From assembly GCF_017104965.1 (NCBI RefSeq), contig NZ_JAAGPR010000026.1, forward strand, positions 1 through 64,000: a stretch of 64,000 nt of DNA, given 5' to 3'. Every line of letters begins with the position of its first letter. Position 1 is the first letter of the stretch. The position numbers and the translations under genes are program-made. The notes beneath the pieces were generated by a model. That model saw only the letters and a list, made by a program, of their open reading frames with translations, did not search any database and was not told the DNA's origin. The stretch is from Paraburkholderia sp. Ac-20340 (GTDB lineage Bacteria > Pseudomonadota > Gammaproteobacteria > Burkholderiales > Burkholderiaceae). Below, piece after piece: positions 34,431 through 41,926 of the stretch.

Positions 34431-34736
34431 ATGACAATTACGCGTCGAACATTTCTGATGCTGAGCGTATGCTCGGCCACCTCTGTCGTGCTGGCCAACG
34501 AGGCTTGGGCGGCGGAGCCCGCGCTGGCCGAATCCGACGAAGCCGCGCGCAAGCTGGGCTATCGGACGCTTGCCACGACCGTGGATCGCAAGCAATTCCC
34601 TTCGTACTTGCCGGGCCAAAAATGCGGGACGTGCTCGCTGTTCCAGTCCGCGGACGACAAATGGGGCGACTGCATGCTGTTCAGCGGCAAACGGGTGGCG
34701 GAAGCCGGCTGGTGCAGTTCATACAGCACGATGTAA
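34431..34736 (+). CDS. High-potential iron-sulfur protein (HiPIP), Tat-exported
   Basis: A 101-residue periplasmic electron carrier. The Tat-like signal TRRTFLMLSVCSATSVVLANEAWA is followed by a mature domain with four cluster cysteines in the HiPIP pattern: CGTC, then C in WGDCMLF, then C in AEAGWCSSY. The protein holds a 4Fe-4S cluster that cycles between +2 and +3. The ATG at 34431 places the twin arginine near the N-terminus; a GTG at 34416 adds five residues. A strong terminator follows directly. Confidence 0.92.
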   Translation: MTITRRTFLMLSVCSATSVVLANEAWAAEPALAESDEAARKLGYRTLATTVDRKQFPSYLPGQKCGTCSLFQSADDKWGDCMLFSGKRVAEAGWCSSYSTM

Positions 34737-34738
34737 AT

Positions 34739-34771
34739 GAAACGGGCCACTTTCGTGGCCCGTTGCTTTTT
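34739..34771 (+). terminator. Rho-independent terminator after the HiPIP gene
   Basis: AACGGGCCAC and GTGGCCCGTT form a 10-bp stem with loop TTTC, followed by GCTTTTTT. It lies directly after the HiPIP stop codon. Confidence 0.88.
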
Positions 34772-34799
34772 TGTTGCCGAATTGTGGCTTACTCGCGGC

Positions 34800-35219
34800 T
34801 TATTCGCCCTTGGCAGGGCGGCCCGTCTTCACGGTTTCCAGCGCGGAAAGTGCCGCGACCAGCCGCTTCGACGAAGCCGAGTCCAGCAACTGCAGACCGG
34901 CACGCAGCAACTCGCTCTTCTTCACCGTGACGCCCGCATCCAGACACTTGCGCTTGAGCAAGGCGATGCGCTCGTAATCCGTCTTCGGCATCGTGAAGCT
35001 GTCGCGAATGACCTTGTCTTTCTTCACGGTTTTCACGGCCTTGACCGTCTTGACGGCCTTCTCGCTTTTCACGCGCTTCGCCTTGGGTTTAGCTTCGGCT
35101 TCCTGCGCGCGTGCGGCCTTCACTTCGGCCGCCGCTTTGCGCTGCGCTTTTTTCGCGTCCGCGGTGGTGGGGAAGAAGAAAGCCTTCTTGGTGGGCTTGC
35201 GTGCAATCACAGTGGTCAT
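34800..35219 (-). CDS. Lysine-rich DNA-binding-like protein
   Basis: A 139-residue protein, very basic. Residues 1-70 are Lys/Ala rich with repeated KTVKAVKTVKK-type segments. Residues 77-135 (MPKTDYERIALLKRKCLDAGVTVKKSELLRAGL in sequence) look like a ribbon-helix-helix or similar small DNA-binding fold. Start 35219 is chosen because it follows the palindromic promoter; the frame runs on to 35339 only across that palindrome. It may repress its own promoter. It sits beside the T6SS island. No named family is recognised with certainty. Confidence 0.75.
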   Translation of the reverse strand: MTTVIARKPTKKAFFFPTTADAKKAQRKAAAEVKAARAQEAEAKPKAKRVKSEKAVKTVKAVKTVKKDKVIRDSFTMPKTDYERIALLKRKCLDAGVTVKKSELLRAGLQLLDSASSKRLVAALSALETVKTGRPAKGE

Positions 35220-35238
35220 GCTGGAATCTCGATCGAAA

Positions 35239-35270
35239 ACGGTAGAAACAGTATATACGGTTTTTACCGT
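35239..35270 (-). promoter_or_regulatory. Palindromic operator/promoter of the Lys-rich protein gene
   Basis: ACGGTAGAAAC (35239-35249) is mirrored by GTTTTTACCGT (35260-35270) with one mismatch in 11, around a core containing GTATATAC that could be a -10 box. It lies 20-51 nt upstream of the ATG at 35219, ideal for autorepression. Confidence 0.6.
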
Positions 35271-35519
35271 TCTTCGAGGCGTGGCGGGGCTGAGCGGCGG
35301 TTTGGGGGCGAGATTTGTCGATGCGGCGAGGGCTGGCATGTCGTCGATTGTCGCTCGACGAGGGTGGGTTTCGCGGTGTTGGGGCGAGAGCGTTGGTGCT
35401 ACGCGGGCTGTTGAGCGAAGAAGTTCACGGACAAATATTCGTACCGCAACTGGTCGCGAAGTGCAGGGATTTTTGCGCCAGCCTGATCGAGACGATCAGC
35501 AAGACGATGCACTCGCGTA

Positions 35520-35888
35520 TTGGATTGGCTCGCCGAGCGGTATGGAAGAGACAAGAGGCCGCAACAATACCTAGAAGGCGGCATAGAGCAAATTTTTATT
35601 GACTTCCGCACCCTGAGCCAAGAAATCAATAATATCGGCGACAAGCTCAAGCAAGGTTTGCTAACTCCGCCGCAGGAGTTGAACTGGAATGGAATTCGCG
35701 TCGAGTTCAAGAAAACGGACTGGACAAATGTGAGCGAAGTTTACGGTTATACGAACACGGGAGAAAGTCTTCACGGCACGGTTAATACGCGAAGACTCGC
35801 AACGGATGAAATTCAGACGAAGCTGACCAACAGCAAGATGACCGCCGCGGCGAGAACGGAGAGTGATATAAAAGATAGGGCGAACTGA
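35520..35888 (+). pseudogene. Probable C-terminal fragment of a T6SS effector
   Basis: An open frame of 122 residues beginning LDWLAERYGRDKRPQQYLE without an ATG or clear ribosome site; upstream in frame a stop occurs at 35484. The sequence (QIFIDFRTLSQEINNIGDKL, ESLHGTVNTRRLATDEIQTK) reads like real protein and ends 8 nt before the first immunity gene, the usual effector-immunity order. I infer that it is the tail of a toxin whose front was lost when the island was truncated near 35515. The toxic activity cannot be named. More AT-rich than the DNA to the left. Confidence 0.5.
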
Positions 35889-35896
35889 GCGATCTG

Positions 35897-36959
35897 ATGA
35901 ATATATATGACATGAATGACCCCGATATTCGGGGGAAGGTTTTCTGGCAGTTAAAGCGCTTGACAAGTTTCAGTCTCTGGAAGCGCAAGCGGGATGCCTG
36001 GGAGCGATTCACCCGTGCCTACGAAGATGCCGTCAAAACGTGGCCGAAGAGTCAAGTGGAGCGGGTCGAAGCAGACGGGCTTAATTACGCCTACGGGATC
36101 TTGGGACAGTACAACAAGGGATTGGACGAACTTGAGAAGGGGAGGCGCCACGTATGGCGCGTCGAGCAGCCGCTGTATGAGGTAGTTGGGGCTTCGGCCA
36201 TGATGCGTACCGATCTATACAGACATCCTGCATATTGGGAGCGCGGCATACAAATGGCTGCTTGGCCACCAAAGATCGAAGAACTGCATCAGTTGTTGAT
36301 CAAATCGTTTTATCAGTGTGATGAAACGCCGCTGGAAGTTTTATCCCAACAGCGTTATGCAGAGGCGACGTTGCTGTGGGCGAATCCACTGCTGGATGGC
36401 GCCTTCTACAAGAAGGATTTTTACACCTTGCCTTACCCGGTTTTCCCGGATTGCCTCCCGAATCCTCCCGAGGCTTCAAGTCTGGAAATTTTATCGGGTC
36501 AAAAAGTACCGGTTGACGGCATTTGGGAACCGATACGCGATGAACGCACCCGCATACTGGGTATCATTGCAGTTGGTGAAAAGAAAATAGAAAACAATGG
36601 ATGTTTCAACTATTTTGTTGGCGGTACAACTGCACCAAAGTATTCAAGTGAATCTGGTCCTGTGTCTACCCGATGGCGCCTTCTTTGGGAAGATGACCGT
36701 TATAAGGATGGAAAAATTCCTGATGAATCGGAGTACTTTATTGAACCCAAGTTGGGTAAAACTGACGAAGTAGTCGAAGGCAATATTGAAGTGAGGACAG
36801 GCGAAGTCTGCCCAAAGAGTGGACTTTGGGCCGCCAGGGATCATGAAAGCGCCTATAGGCGTAAAGGCTGGTTCGGTGATGCCGGATCTGCTGCTAAAGG
36901 ATCATCTCGGTGAGCCGATCGTGCGATGGGTAGTCTGGAAACTGGAGAAGCCTGACTAA
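35897..36959 (+). pseudogene. Imm71/72-like T6SS immunity gene, copy 1, frameshifted
   Basis: Reads MNIYDMNDPDIRGKVFWQLK and carries the family core GIWEPIRDERTRI, GCFNYFVGGTTAP and GEVCPKSGLWAARD. Near 36849 it has GCGCCTAT where copy 2 has GCGCGCCTAT, a 2-bp loss in a GC run. The frame then ends at 36913 with an unrelated 15-residue tail (about 338 residues). With the two bases restored it would run to the TAA at 36957-36959 like copy 2. The first two thirds differ from copy 2 at many positions while the last third is almost identical. It may still yield a mostly intact protein. Immunity assignment is from family motifs recalled, not a search. Confidence 0.72.
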
Positions 36960-37222
36960 CGTCCATATAATGGAATCCCCGTGACTCTAATATTGATCAT
37001 GGGGATGGTGAAATGTCTGTTCAGTACATCGGCGCGTAAAACATGTCCATCATTTGCGCTAAGGTATCCGTTGACGCCTCGCGAACAGGATTGATCGCGC
37101 AAGCCGACCAGCAAGGCAAAGCCCCACGCCGCTAGTGCTCTCGCGATTTGACGGCAACCCCTCCGATTCGCCGCGGTGAGGACTCAGAGTGGCGTGAGGG
37201 ACCGCGTGAAGTGAGTGATTGT
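36960..37222. repeat. Intergenic repeat unit following each immunity gene
   Basis: This 263-bp spacer resembles the sequence after copy 2 (about 38288-38520): both contain GGAATCCCCGTGACT, GATCATGGGGAT, CATCATT-GCGCTAA, ACAGGATTGAT-GCGCAAG and end in GATTCGCxGCGGTGAGGAC. It shows that gene plus spacer was duplicated as a unit. No gene is seen in it. Confidence 0.7.
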
Positions 37223-38287
37223 ATGAATCTTTACGACATGAATGAACCCGCTGTTCGGGCAAAAGTTTTCTGGCTATTAAGGCGACTGACAAGCTACAGC
37301 CTTTGGATGCGAAAGCGGGATGCCTGGGAGCGGTTCACTCATGCCTATGAAAACGCGCTCAAGACTTGGCCGAAGAGTCAGGAAGAACAGATTGAGGCGG
37401 ATGCGCTTGATCGCGCTTACGGAGCACTCGGGCAATTCGATAAGGGATTGGGCGAACTTGAGAAGGGGCGGCGCTATGTATGGCGAGTTGAGCAGCCCCT
37501 TAACGTGGCATGGAAGGTCTCAGCCTCGATGCGGACCAATCTCTACAGGCATCCCGCTTATTGGGAGCGCGGCATACAGATGGAGCCCTGGCCACCAAAG
37601 ATTGAAGCGTTGCATCAATTGTTGATCAAGTCATTTTATCAAGGTGATCAAACCCCGCTGGAGGTTTTGCCGCAACAACGAGTTTCACAGGCGAAGTGGT
37701 CATGGGCTGAACCACTGCTCGATTCGGAATTTTACAAGAAGGACTTTTATACCTTACCTTATCCGGTTTTTCCGGACCAACTTCCGCAACTTCCCGAAGC
37801 GCGAGACCTGGAAATTGTATCGGGTCAAGAAGTGCCAGTTGACGGGATCTGGGAACCGATACGCGATGAACGCACGCGCATACTGGGCATCATTGCAGTT
37901 GGTGAAAGGAAAATAGAAAACAACGGATGTTTTAACTATTTTGTTGGCGGTACGACCGCACCAAAGTATTCAAGTGAATCTGGTCCTGTGTCTACCCGAT
38001 GGCGCCTTCTTTGGGAAGATGACCGTTATAAGGATGGAAGAATTCTTGATGAATCGGAGTACTTTATTGAACCCAAGTTGGGTAAATCTGACGAAGTAGT
38101 CGAAGGCAATATTGAAGTGAAGACAGGCGAAGTCTGCCCAAAGAGCGGACTTTGGGCCGCCAGGGATCATGAAAGCGCGCCTATAAGCGTAAAGGCTGGT
38201 TCGGTGATGCCGGATCTGCTGCTAAAGGATCATCTCGGTGAGCCGATCGTGCGATGGGTAGTCTGGAAACTGGTGAAGCCTGACTAA
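37223..38287 (+). CDS. Imm71/72-like T6SS immunity protein, copy 2
   Basis: A 354-residue cytoplasmic-looking protein starting MNLYDMNEPAVRAKVFWLLR. The N-terminal half is helical with Trp-rich repeats (WERFTHAYENALKTWPKSQE), and the C-terminal half has VPVDGIWEPIRDERTRILG, GCFNYFVGGTTAPKYSSESG and GEVCPKSGLWAARD, ending in VVWKLVKPD. These motifs match what I recall of Burkholderia immunity families Imm71/Imm72. Such proteins neutralise T6SS toxins from kin. Copy 1 lies immediately upstream. ATG 37223 aligns with the start of copy 1; the longer frame from 37148 is spacer. Confidence 0.75.
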   Translation: MNLYDMNEPAVRAKVFWLLRRLTSYSLWMRKRDAWERFTHAYENALKTWPKSQEEQIEADALDRAYGALGQFDKGLGELEKGRRYVWRVEQPLNVAWKVSASMRTNLYRHPAYWERGIQMEPWPPKIEALHQLLIKSFYQGDQTPLEVLPQQRVSQAKWSWAEPLLDSEFYKKDFYTLPYPVFPDQLPQLPEARDLEIVSGQEVPVDGIWEPIRDERTRILGIIAVGERKIENNGCFNYFVGGTTAPKYSSESGPVSTRWRLLWEDDRYKDGRILDESEYFIEPKLGKSDEVVEGNIEVKTGEVCPKSGLWAARDHESAPISVKAGSVMPDLLLKDHLGEPIVRWVVWKLVKPD

Positions 38288-38528
38288 GGTTCATTTATCG
38301 GAATCCCCGTGACTTCAATATCGATCATGGGGATTTTGAACTGCCTGTTGAGCACAGCGGCACGCGAAACATGCCCATCATTAGCGCTAAAGCATCCCTT
38401 GACGCGTCGCTAACAGGATTGATTGCGCAAGTCCACCAGCAAGGTGAAGCCATGCGACGCGAATGCTCTCTTGATCTGACGGCCACTCCTCTGATTCGCT
38501 GCGGTGAGGACGGAGAGTAGCGTGCGGA

Positions 38529-38602
38529 ACAGCTTGAATTGGGATGCTTCAACTATTTGGTGCCGGGATGACCGTGCCAAAATGCGCCAGCGAAGCGGGA
38601 GC
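38529..38602 (+). pseudogene. Fragment of a third immunity-gene copy
   Basis: After the spacer repeat, a short stretch reads ELGCFNYLVPG in one frame and, after a one-base shift, MTVPKCASEAG, matching the immunity core GCFNYFVGGTTAPKYSSESG. Nucleotides GGATGCTTCAACTATTT align with copy 1 GGATGTTTCAACTATTT. It is a remnant of about 70 bp joined to the DUF4123 remnant. Confidence 0.6.
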
Positions 38603-39096
38603 GATGGCTACGTGTCGTTGTGGGAACAACTTTCGACGTCGGCGTATCCCGACATCGCACCATATCTGATCGCGATAGAACCAGGCATGCTTGACGGTAC
38701 GGATATCCATCACGCGTTGCTGGAACAGCTGTGGTGGGATACCGCCAGCAGCCCAATGTTGACGTGGATGGCGTCGCCGTTCGGGCTTGACGCACTCGCG
38801 CAACACTTTCAACGCTTCTGTACGTTCCGCAACCCGGCTTCGCGGTTCTTTTTCCGGAGCGCATTGAGTCTCAGCTTGCTCGCGCGGCAGCACACGGCGT
38901 CGTGGGCGAGCAGAATCTCGCGCGTTACGCGATTCTAGGCGCGCTGGTTTCACCGACCTTCGACGAGCATCCCGCATTGCAGCCGGTCCTTCGGCGCCTG
39001 GCCGATGGCGACGAGGCGTCTGAGGTGCTCGACGCCGTGGAGCAGGCAGTCGAGCAGCACGTCGAGGAGTTGACGCGTGTTGCCGGTGGATTGTGA
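38603..39096 (+). pseudogene. Broken DUF4123 T6SS adaptor joined to a second accessory gene tail
   Basis: In one frame, GYVSLWEQLSTSAYPDIAPYLIAIEPG to SPFGLDALAQHFQRFCTF is the middle of a DUF4123 adaptor, which loads effectors on VgrG. The expected continuation is lost. From about 38821 another frame reads YVPQPGFAVLFPERIESQLA then GEQNLARYAILGALVSPTFDEHPALQPVLRRL, the tail of a helical protein often encoded after DUF4123 genes, ending at the TGA at 39094-39096. The two were probably joined by a deletion. Neither part is likely functional. Confidence 0.65.
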
Positions 39097-39151
39097 CGAG
39101 CTTTGGCGACGAACAAAATCAGGAAAAATTCGAGGAATGAGTAAGAACAAC

Positions 39152-39964
39152 ATGGCGCTCACATCAACTGTGCGAATGATCCGCCGGGCTTCGATTGCAC
39201 TCGGCGTGACGACGGCTGTCCTGCTTGCGGGTTGCGACAAGCTGTCGTCCGAGCCAGTGTATAGCGGGGTGAGTGTCGAAGGCATGAACTACATGCCATA
39301 CAACCTTACCAGGTTCGTGATTCACGATAAATTCGGCAATACGGCGAGCGGTGGTGGCGATTTGATGCCGGGTGCAGGAGCCGGTAGCCTGAGTTGTTGT
39401 TACAAACTCAAAGGCACGGATTTCACGGTGGATTGGGAAGTCTACGATATTGACGACAATCCCAATCTCTACGCGCCACTGAAGAAAATCCGGAAGACGG
39501 CACAAGTACATATGCCGCCGACCAAGGTCTCAAGCAGCGCAGGTGACGTCGTCCTTGCCCTGCATTTCTATCCAGACGACCACGTTGAATTTGAGTTTCG
39601 CAATGACATGCACGGCTCCCGGATCAAATACCGGGATGTCTACTGGTGGCTGGAAAACAACTACGGAAAGCGTGTGTTTCCTGCGAACATCGACGACGCT
39701 AAAGAATTTCGTCTCACTGCACGCATTGCCGCAGATGGCTGGAAGAAGTATCGGTTGACGAGCACTGCCGACCTGCAGCAATACGTCTACTATGCACTCG
39801 CTGTGAATCCGCACTTCGACGAATCACCTGAGGTGCAGAAGATTCTTGCGCAATCCAGAGGAAAGCCTGACGCCTTTGCTGTGACAATGCAGAAGCTACC
39901 CATAAAAGTCGTGGAAGAAATCAGGAGATTCGATCCCGAGCAGAGCGAGTCTAGTCATGGCTGA
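39152..39964 (+). CDS. DUF3304 lipoprotein, copy 1 (T6SS-associated)
   Basis: A 270-residue lipoprotein: basic N-terminus, hydrophobic core and lipobox LLAGC with Cys at about 28, then a DUF3304 domain (about 38-165) with GMNYMPYNL, GGGDLMPGAGAGSLSCC and LHFYPDDHVEF. DUF3304 proteins commonly neighbour T6SS effectors and are suspected periplasmic immunity factors. About 80 percent of the sequence near both ends matches copy 2, while residues 95-125 differ markedly. The ATG at 39152 is preferred because in copy 2 the equivalent ATG has GAGGAAG at proper distance; an ATG at 39137 sits directly against GAGGA. Confidence 0.82.
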   Translation: MALTSTVRMIRRASIALGVTTAVLLAGCDKLSSEPVYSGVSVEGMNYMPYNLTRFVIHDKFGNTASGGGDLMPGAGAGSLSCCYKLKGTDFTVDWEVYDIDDNPNLYAPLKKIRKTAQVHMPPTKVSSSAGDVVLALHFYPDDHVEFEFRNDMHGSRIKYRDVYWWLENNYGKRVFPANIDDAKEFRLTARIAADGWKKYRLTSTADLQQYVYYALAVNPHFDESPEVQKILAQSRGKPDAFAVTMQKLPIKVVEEIRRFDPEQSESSHG

Positions 39965-40105
39965 TGAGGTCGTTAACGGCAGAAATCTGGACACAGTCGA
40001 CCAGGCACCTGTGATGAGGAGTTGACGCGTGTTGCCAGTGGGTTGTGACGAGCGCTTTGGCGGCAAGCAAAATCAGGAAAAATTCGAGGAATGAGGAAGA
40101 ACAAC

Positions 40106-40927
40106 ATGGCGCTCACATCAACTGCGCGAATGATCCGCCGGGCTTCGGTTGCACTCGGCGTGACGACGGTTGTCCTGCTTGCGGGTTGCGACAAGCTGTC
40201 GTCGGAGCCGGTGTATAGCGGAGTGAGTGTCGAAGGCATGAATTACATGCCATACAACCTCGACAGATTCGTGGTCACTGACAAATTCGGCAATACGGCG
40301 AGCGGTGGCGGCGATTTGATGCCCGGTGCAGGAGCCGGTAGCCTGAGTTGTTGTTACAAACTCAAAGGCACGGAGTTTACGGTTGATTGGACGGCTTATG
40401 ATCCGGAAGCGGCGCGACAGCAGATTCGGAAGCATCAGAAGATCACGAAGGTAAAGAAGTCGGCCCAGGTGCATCTGCCTGCAACGACGATCTCAGGCGA
40501 AGCGGGAGATGTGGTATTGGCCTTGCACTTTTACCCAGACGATCATGTCGAGGTTGAATTCCGGAACGACATGCAGGGATCGCGAATCGATTATGCAGAG
40601 GTCTACGGATGGCTGGACGAGAACTATCGAAAAGTCGCCTTTCCAGCGGATTTCGATGATGCGCAGGAGTTTCATCTCACTGCTCGTATAGCTGCACAAG
40701 CATGGCAGAAATATCGTCTGACGAGCGTGAAGGATATGCAGCAGTACGTCTATTATGCGTTGGTCGTCAATCCGAACTTCGACGAATCTCCTCAGGTTCA
40801 GAAGGTTCTCGCCGCCACCAAAGGGCAGCCAGATGCTTTCGGCGATGCAATGCAAAATTTGCCGCCCGATGTCGTAAGTGAAATCAAGCATTTCCATCCC
40901 GATCAAAAGGCGGCGAGCCACGACTGA
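40106..40927 (+). CDS. DUF3304 lipoprotein, copy 2 (T6SS-associated)
   Basis: A 273-residue paralogue of the preceding gene with the same lipobox (LLAGC), GMNYMPYNLDRFVV, GGGDLMPGAGAGSLSCC and LHFYPDDHVEV. The central segment is replaced by a charged EAARQQIRKHQKITKVKKS, so the two copies may recognise different partners. ATG 40106 is preceded by GAGGAAG. It overlaps the expected start of the next gene by 8 nt, as copy 1 overlaps its stub. Confidence 0.82.
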   Translation: MALTSTARMIRRASVALGVTTVVLLAGCDKLSSEPVYSGVSVEGMNYMPYNLDRFVVTDKFGNTASGGGDLMPGAGAGSLSCCYKLKGTEFTVDWTAYDPEAARQQIRKHQKITKVKKSAQVHLPATTISGEAGDVVLALHFYPDDHVEVEFRNDMQGSRIDYAEVYGWLDENYRKVAFPADFDDAQEFHLTARIAAQAWQKYRLTSVKDMQQYVYYALVVNPNFDESPQVQKVLAATKGQPDAFGDAMQNLPPDVVSEIKHFHPDQKAASHD

Positions 40928-40967
40928 CGCAGCGATTAAGGGCAGCAAACTGGACCGCGTTGACCAG

Positions 40968-41687
40968 ATGCCTCTTCGCTGGCTCGCGGTGCGCTACCAG
41001 TCGCCAGCATTCCGTGCTTCGGTCACAAGCGCGGGCGATCAGCTTAAAGCCGAGCATCAGCGTTTGCTCAAGGAAAAGCAGGACGCCGAAGCCGCGTACA
41101 TTGCCACTCGCAATCGTCTCTTCAGCACCACGAAGCAAATTGTCGATGCGCAGATTCGCTTCGATAATGCCAGCGCCGCTGAAGACGAATCGTTGCGCAA
41201 GACCACGCTTGAGCTTTCCCGCCCAACTGAGAGCGTCTGGGAGCGGCTTCAGAGGGAATCCACGGATATGGTGACGGCGGCAGCGCGGCAGGCCGGGCTC
41301 AAGAAGTCGAAGGCCATGCTCGAAAAAGTGGGTGCCGAGCCTTGGGGGCTGGATACGAGCGACAGCGCCAAACTGATCGATTCGGCCATGATGGACCCAA
41401 ATCAACTGGCGCTCGCGAATGCCTGGAGCGATGCGACGGCGGGCAAACACCTCTTGCCTGCCGAAGTGATGGCGTTATTTGATCTTCTGGTGCATGACAC
41501 GATGCTCACCAGCTGGCACGATCATCTGCTTTCCGGGCCGCTGTACTTTCAGACGCGTGCGACGGATACCTTCGGCTCGACGGATTTTGCGGAGGAAAAG
41601 AAGCAGCGCGAGCGTGACGATCGCCGCTCGAGTGAGATCGATCGAATCACCCAGGTGACGAATTCGTCGATTCCGGCTGCGCGCTAA
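40968..41687 (+). CDS. Hypothetical T6SS-associated protein, possible lost start codon
   Basis: From ATG 40968 the product is 239 residues: a long helical coiled region (DQLKAEHQRLLKEKQDAEAAY and on to residue 90) and a C-terminal part ending in STDFAEEKKQRERDD and a polar tail. I do not recognise a family; it could be an effector fragment or accessory. The coding pattern extends upstream to 40920, where the codon is ACG; the duplicated stub after DUF3304 copy 1 has ATG (39957) at the same place, overlapping the stop. So the original start may have mutated, leaving 40968 or the in-frame ATG 40878 inside the DUF3304 gene. Confidence 0.6.
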   Translation: MPLRWLAVRYQSPAFRASVTSAGDQLKAEHQRLLKEKQDAEAAYIATRNRLFSTTKQIVDAQIRFDNASAAEDESLRKTTLELSRPTESVWERLQRESTDMVTAAARQAGLKKSKAMLEKVGAEPWGLDTSDSAKLIDSAMMDPNQLALANAWSDATAGKHLLPAEVMALFDLLVHDTMLTSWHDHLLSGPLYFQTRATDTFGSTDFAEEKKQRERDDRRSSEIDRITQVTNSSIPAAR

Positions 41688-41734
41688 TTCAAATGGAAAG
41701 TGCCTGTCGATGGCGGGCCGAGGCAATTTGATCC

Positions 41735-41926
41735 ATGCAACGTTTCCTGATTCTCAACGGCGACAAAACTACGGCGAATGGCACGATTGTCGCTGTGGCA
41801 ACGACGATCCAGCTCGAAGGGCGCGACGTGGCGCACGAAGGCGACAACGTGCAATGTCCCGCATGCAGGTCAACAGGCAAAATCAAATGCGACGCGCGAT
41901 CTCCCTGGCGAGGAGACTCGGCGTGA
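41735..41926 (+). pseudogene. Truncated PAAR-domain protein
   Basis: Reads MQRFLILNGDKTTANGTIVAVAT then LEGRDVAHEGDNVQCPACRSTGKIKC, the first two thirds of a PAAR protein (spike tip of the T6SS VgrG trimer; usual length about 85-95). After residue 52 the family sequence stops and a short unrelated tail (DARSPWRGDSA) ends at the TGA at 41924-41926. The next base starts the stop codon of the SDR gene on the other strand. The PAAR gene was cut at the island's right edge and is probably non-functional. Confidence 0.75.

Larger units (their letters stand above)
39057..40970 (+). repeat. Tandem duplication of about 955 bp containing the DUF3304 gene
   Basis: Unit 1 (about 39067-40011) and unit 2 (about 40016-40970) share, in order, the tail of the preceding gene (GAGGAGTTGACGCGTGTTGCC), the DUF3304 gene, and the beginning of the following gene (CTGGAC-AxTCGACCAG in unit 1, CTGGACCGCGTTGACCAG in unit 2). 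Gene ends at both edges of the unit are therefore present as stubs. Confidence 0.75.
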
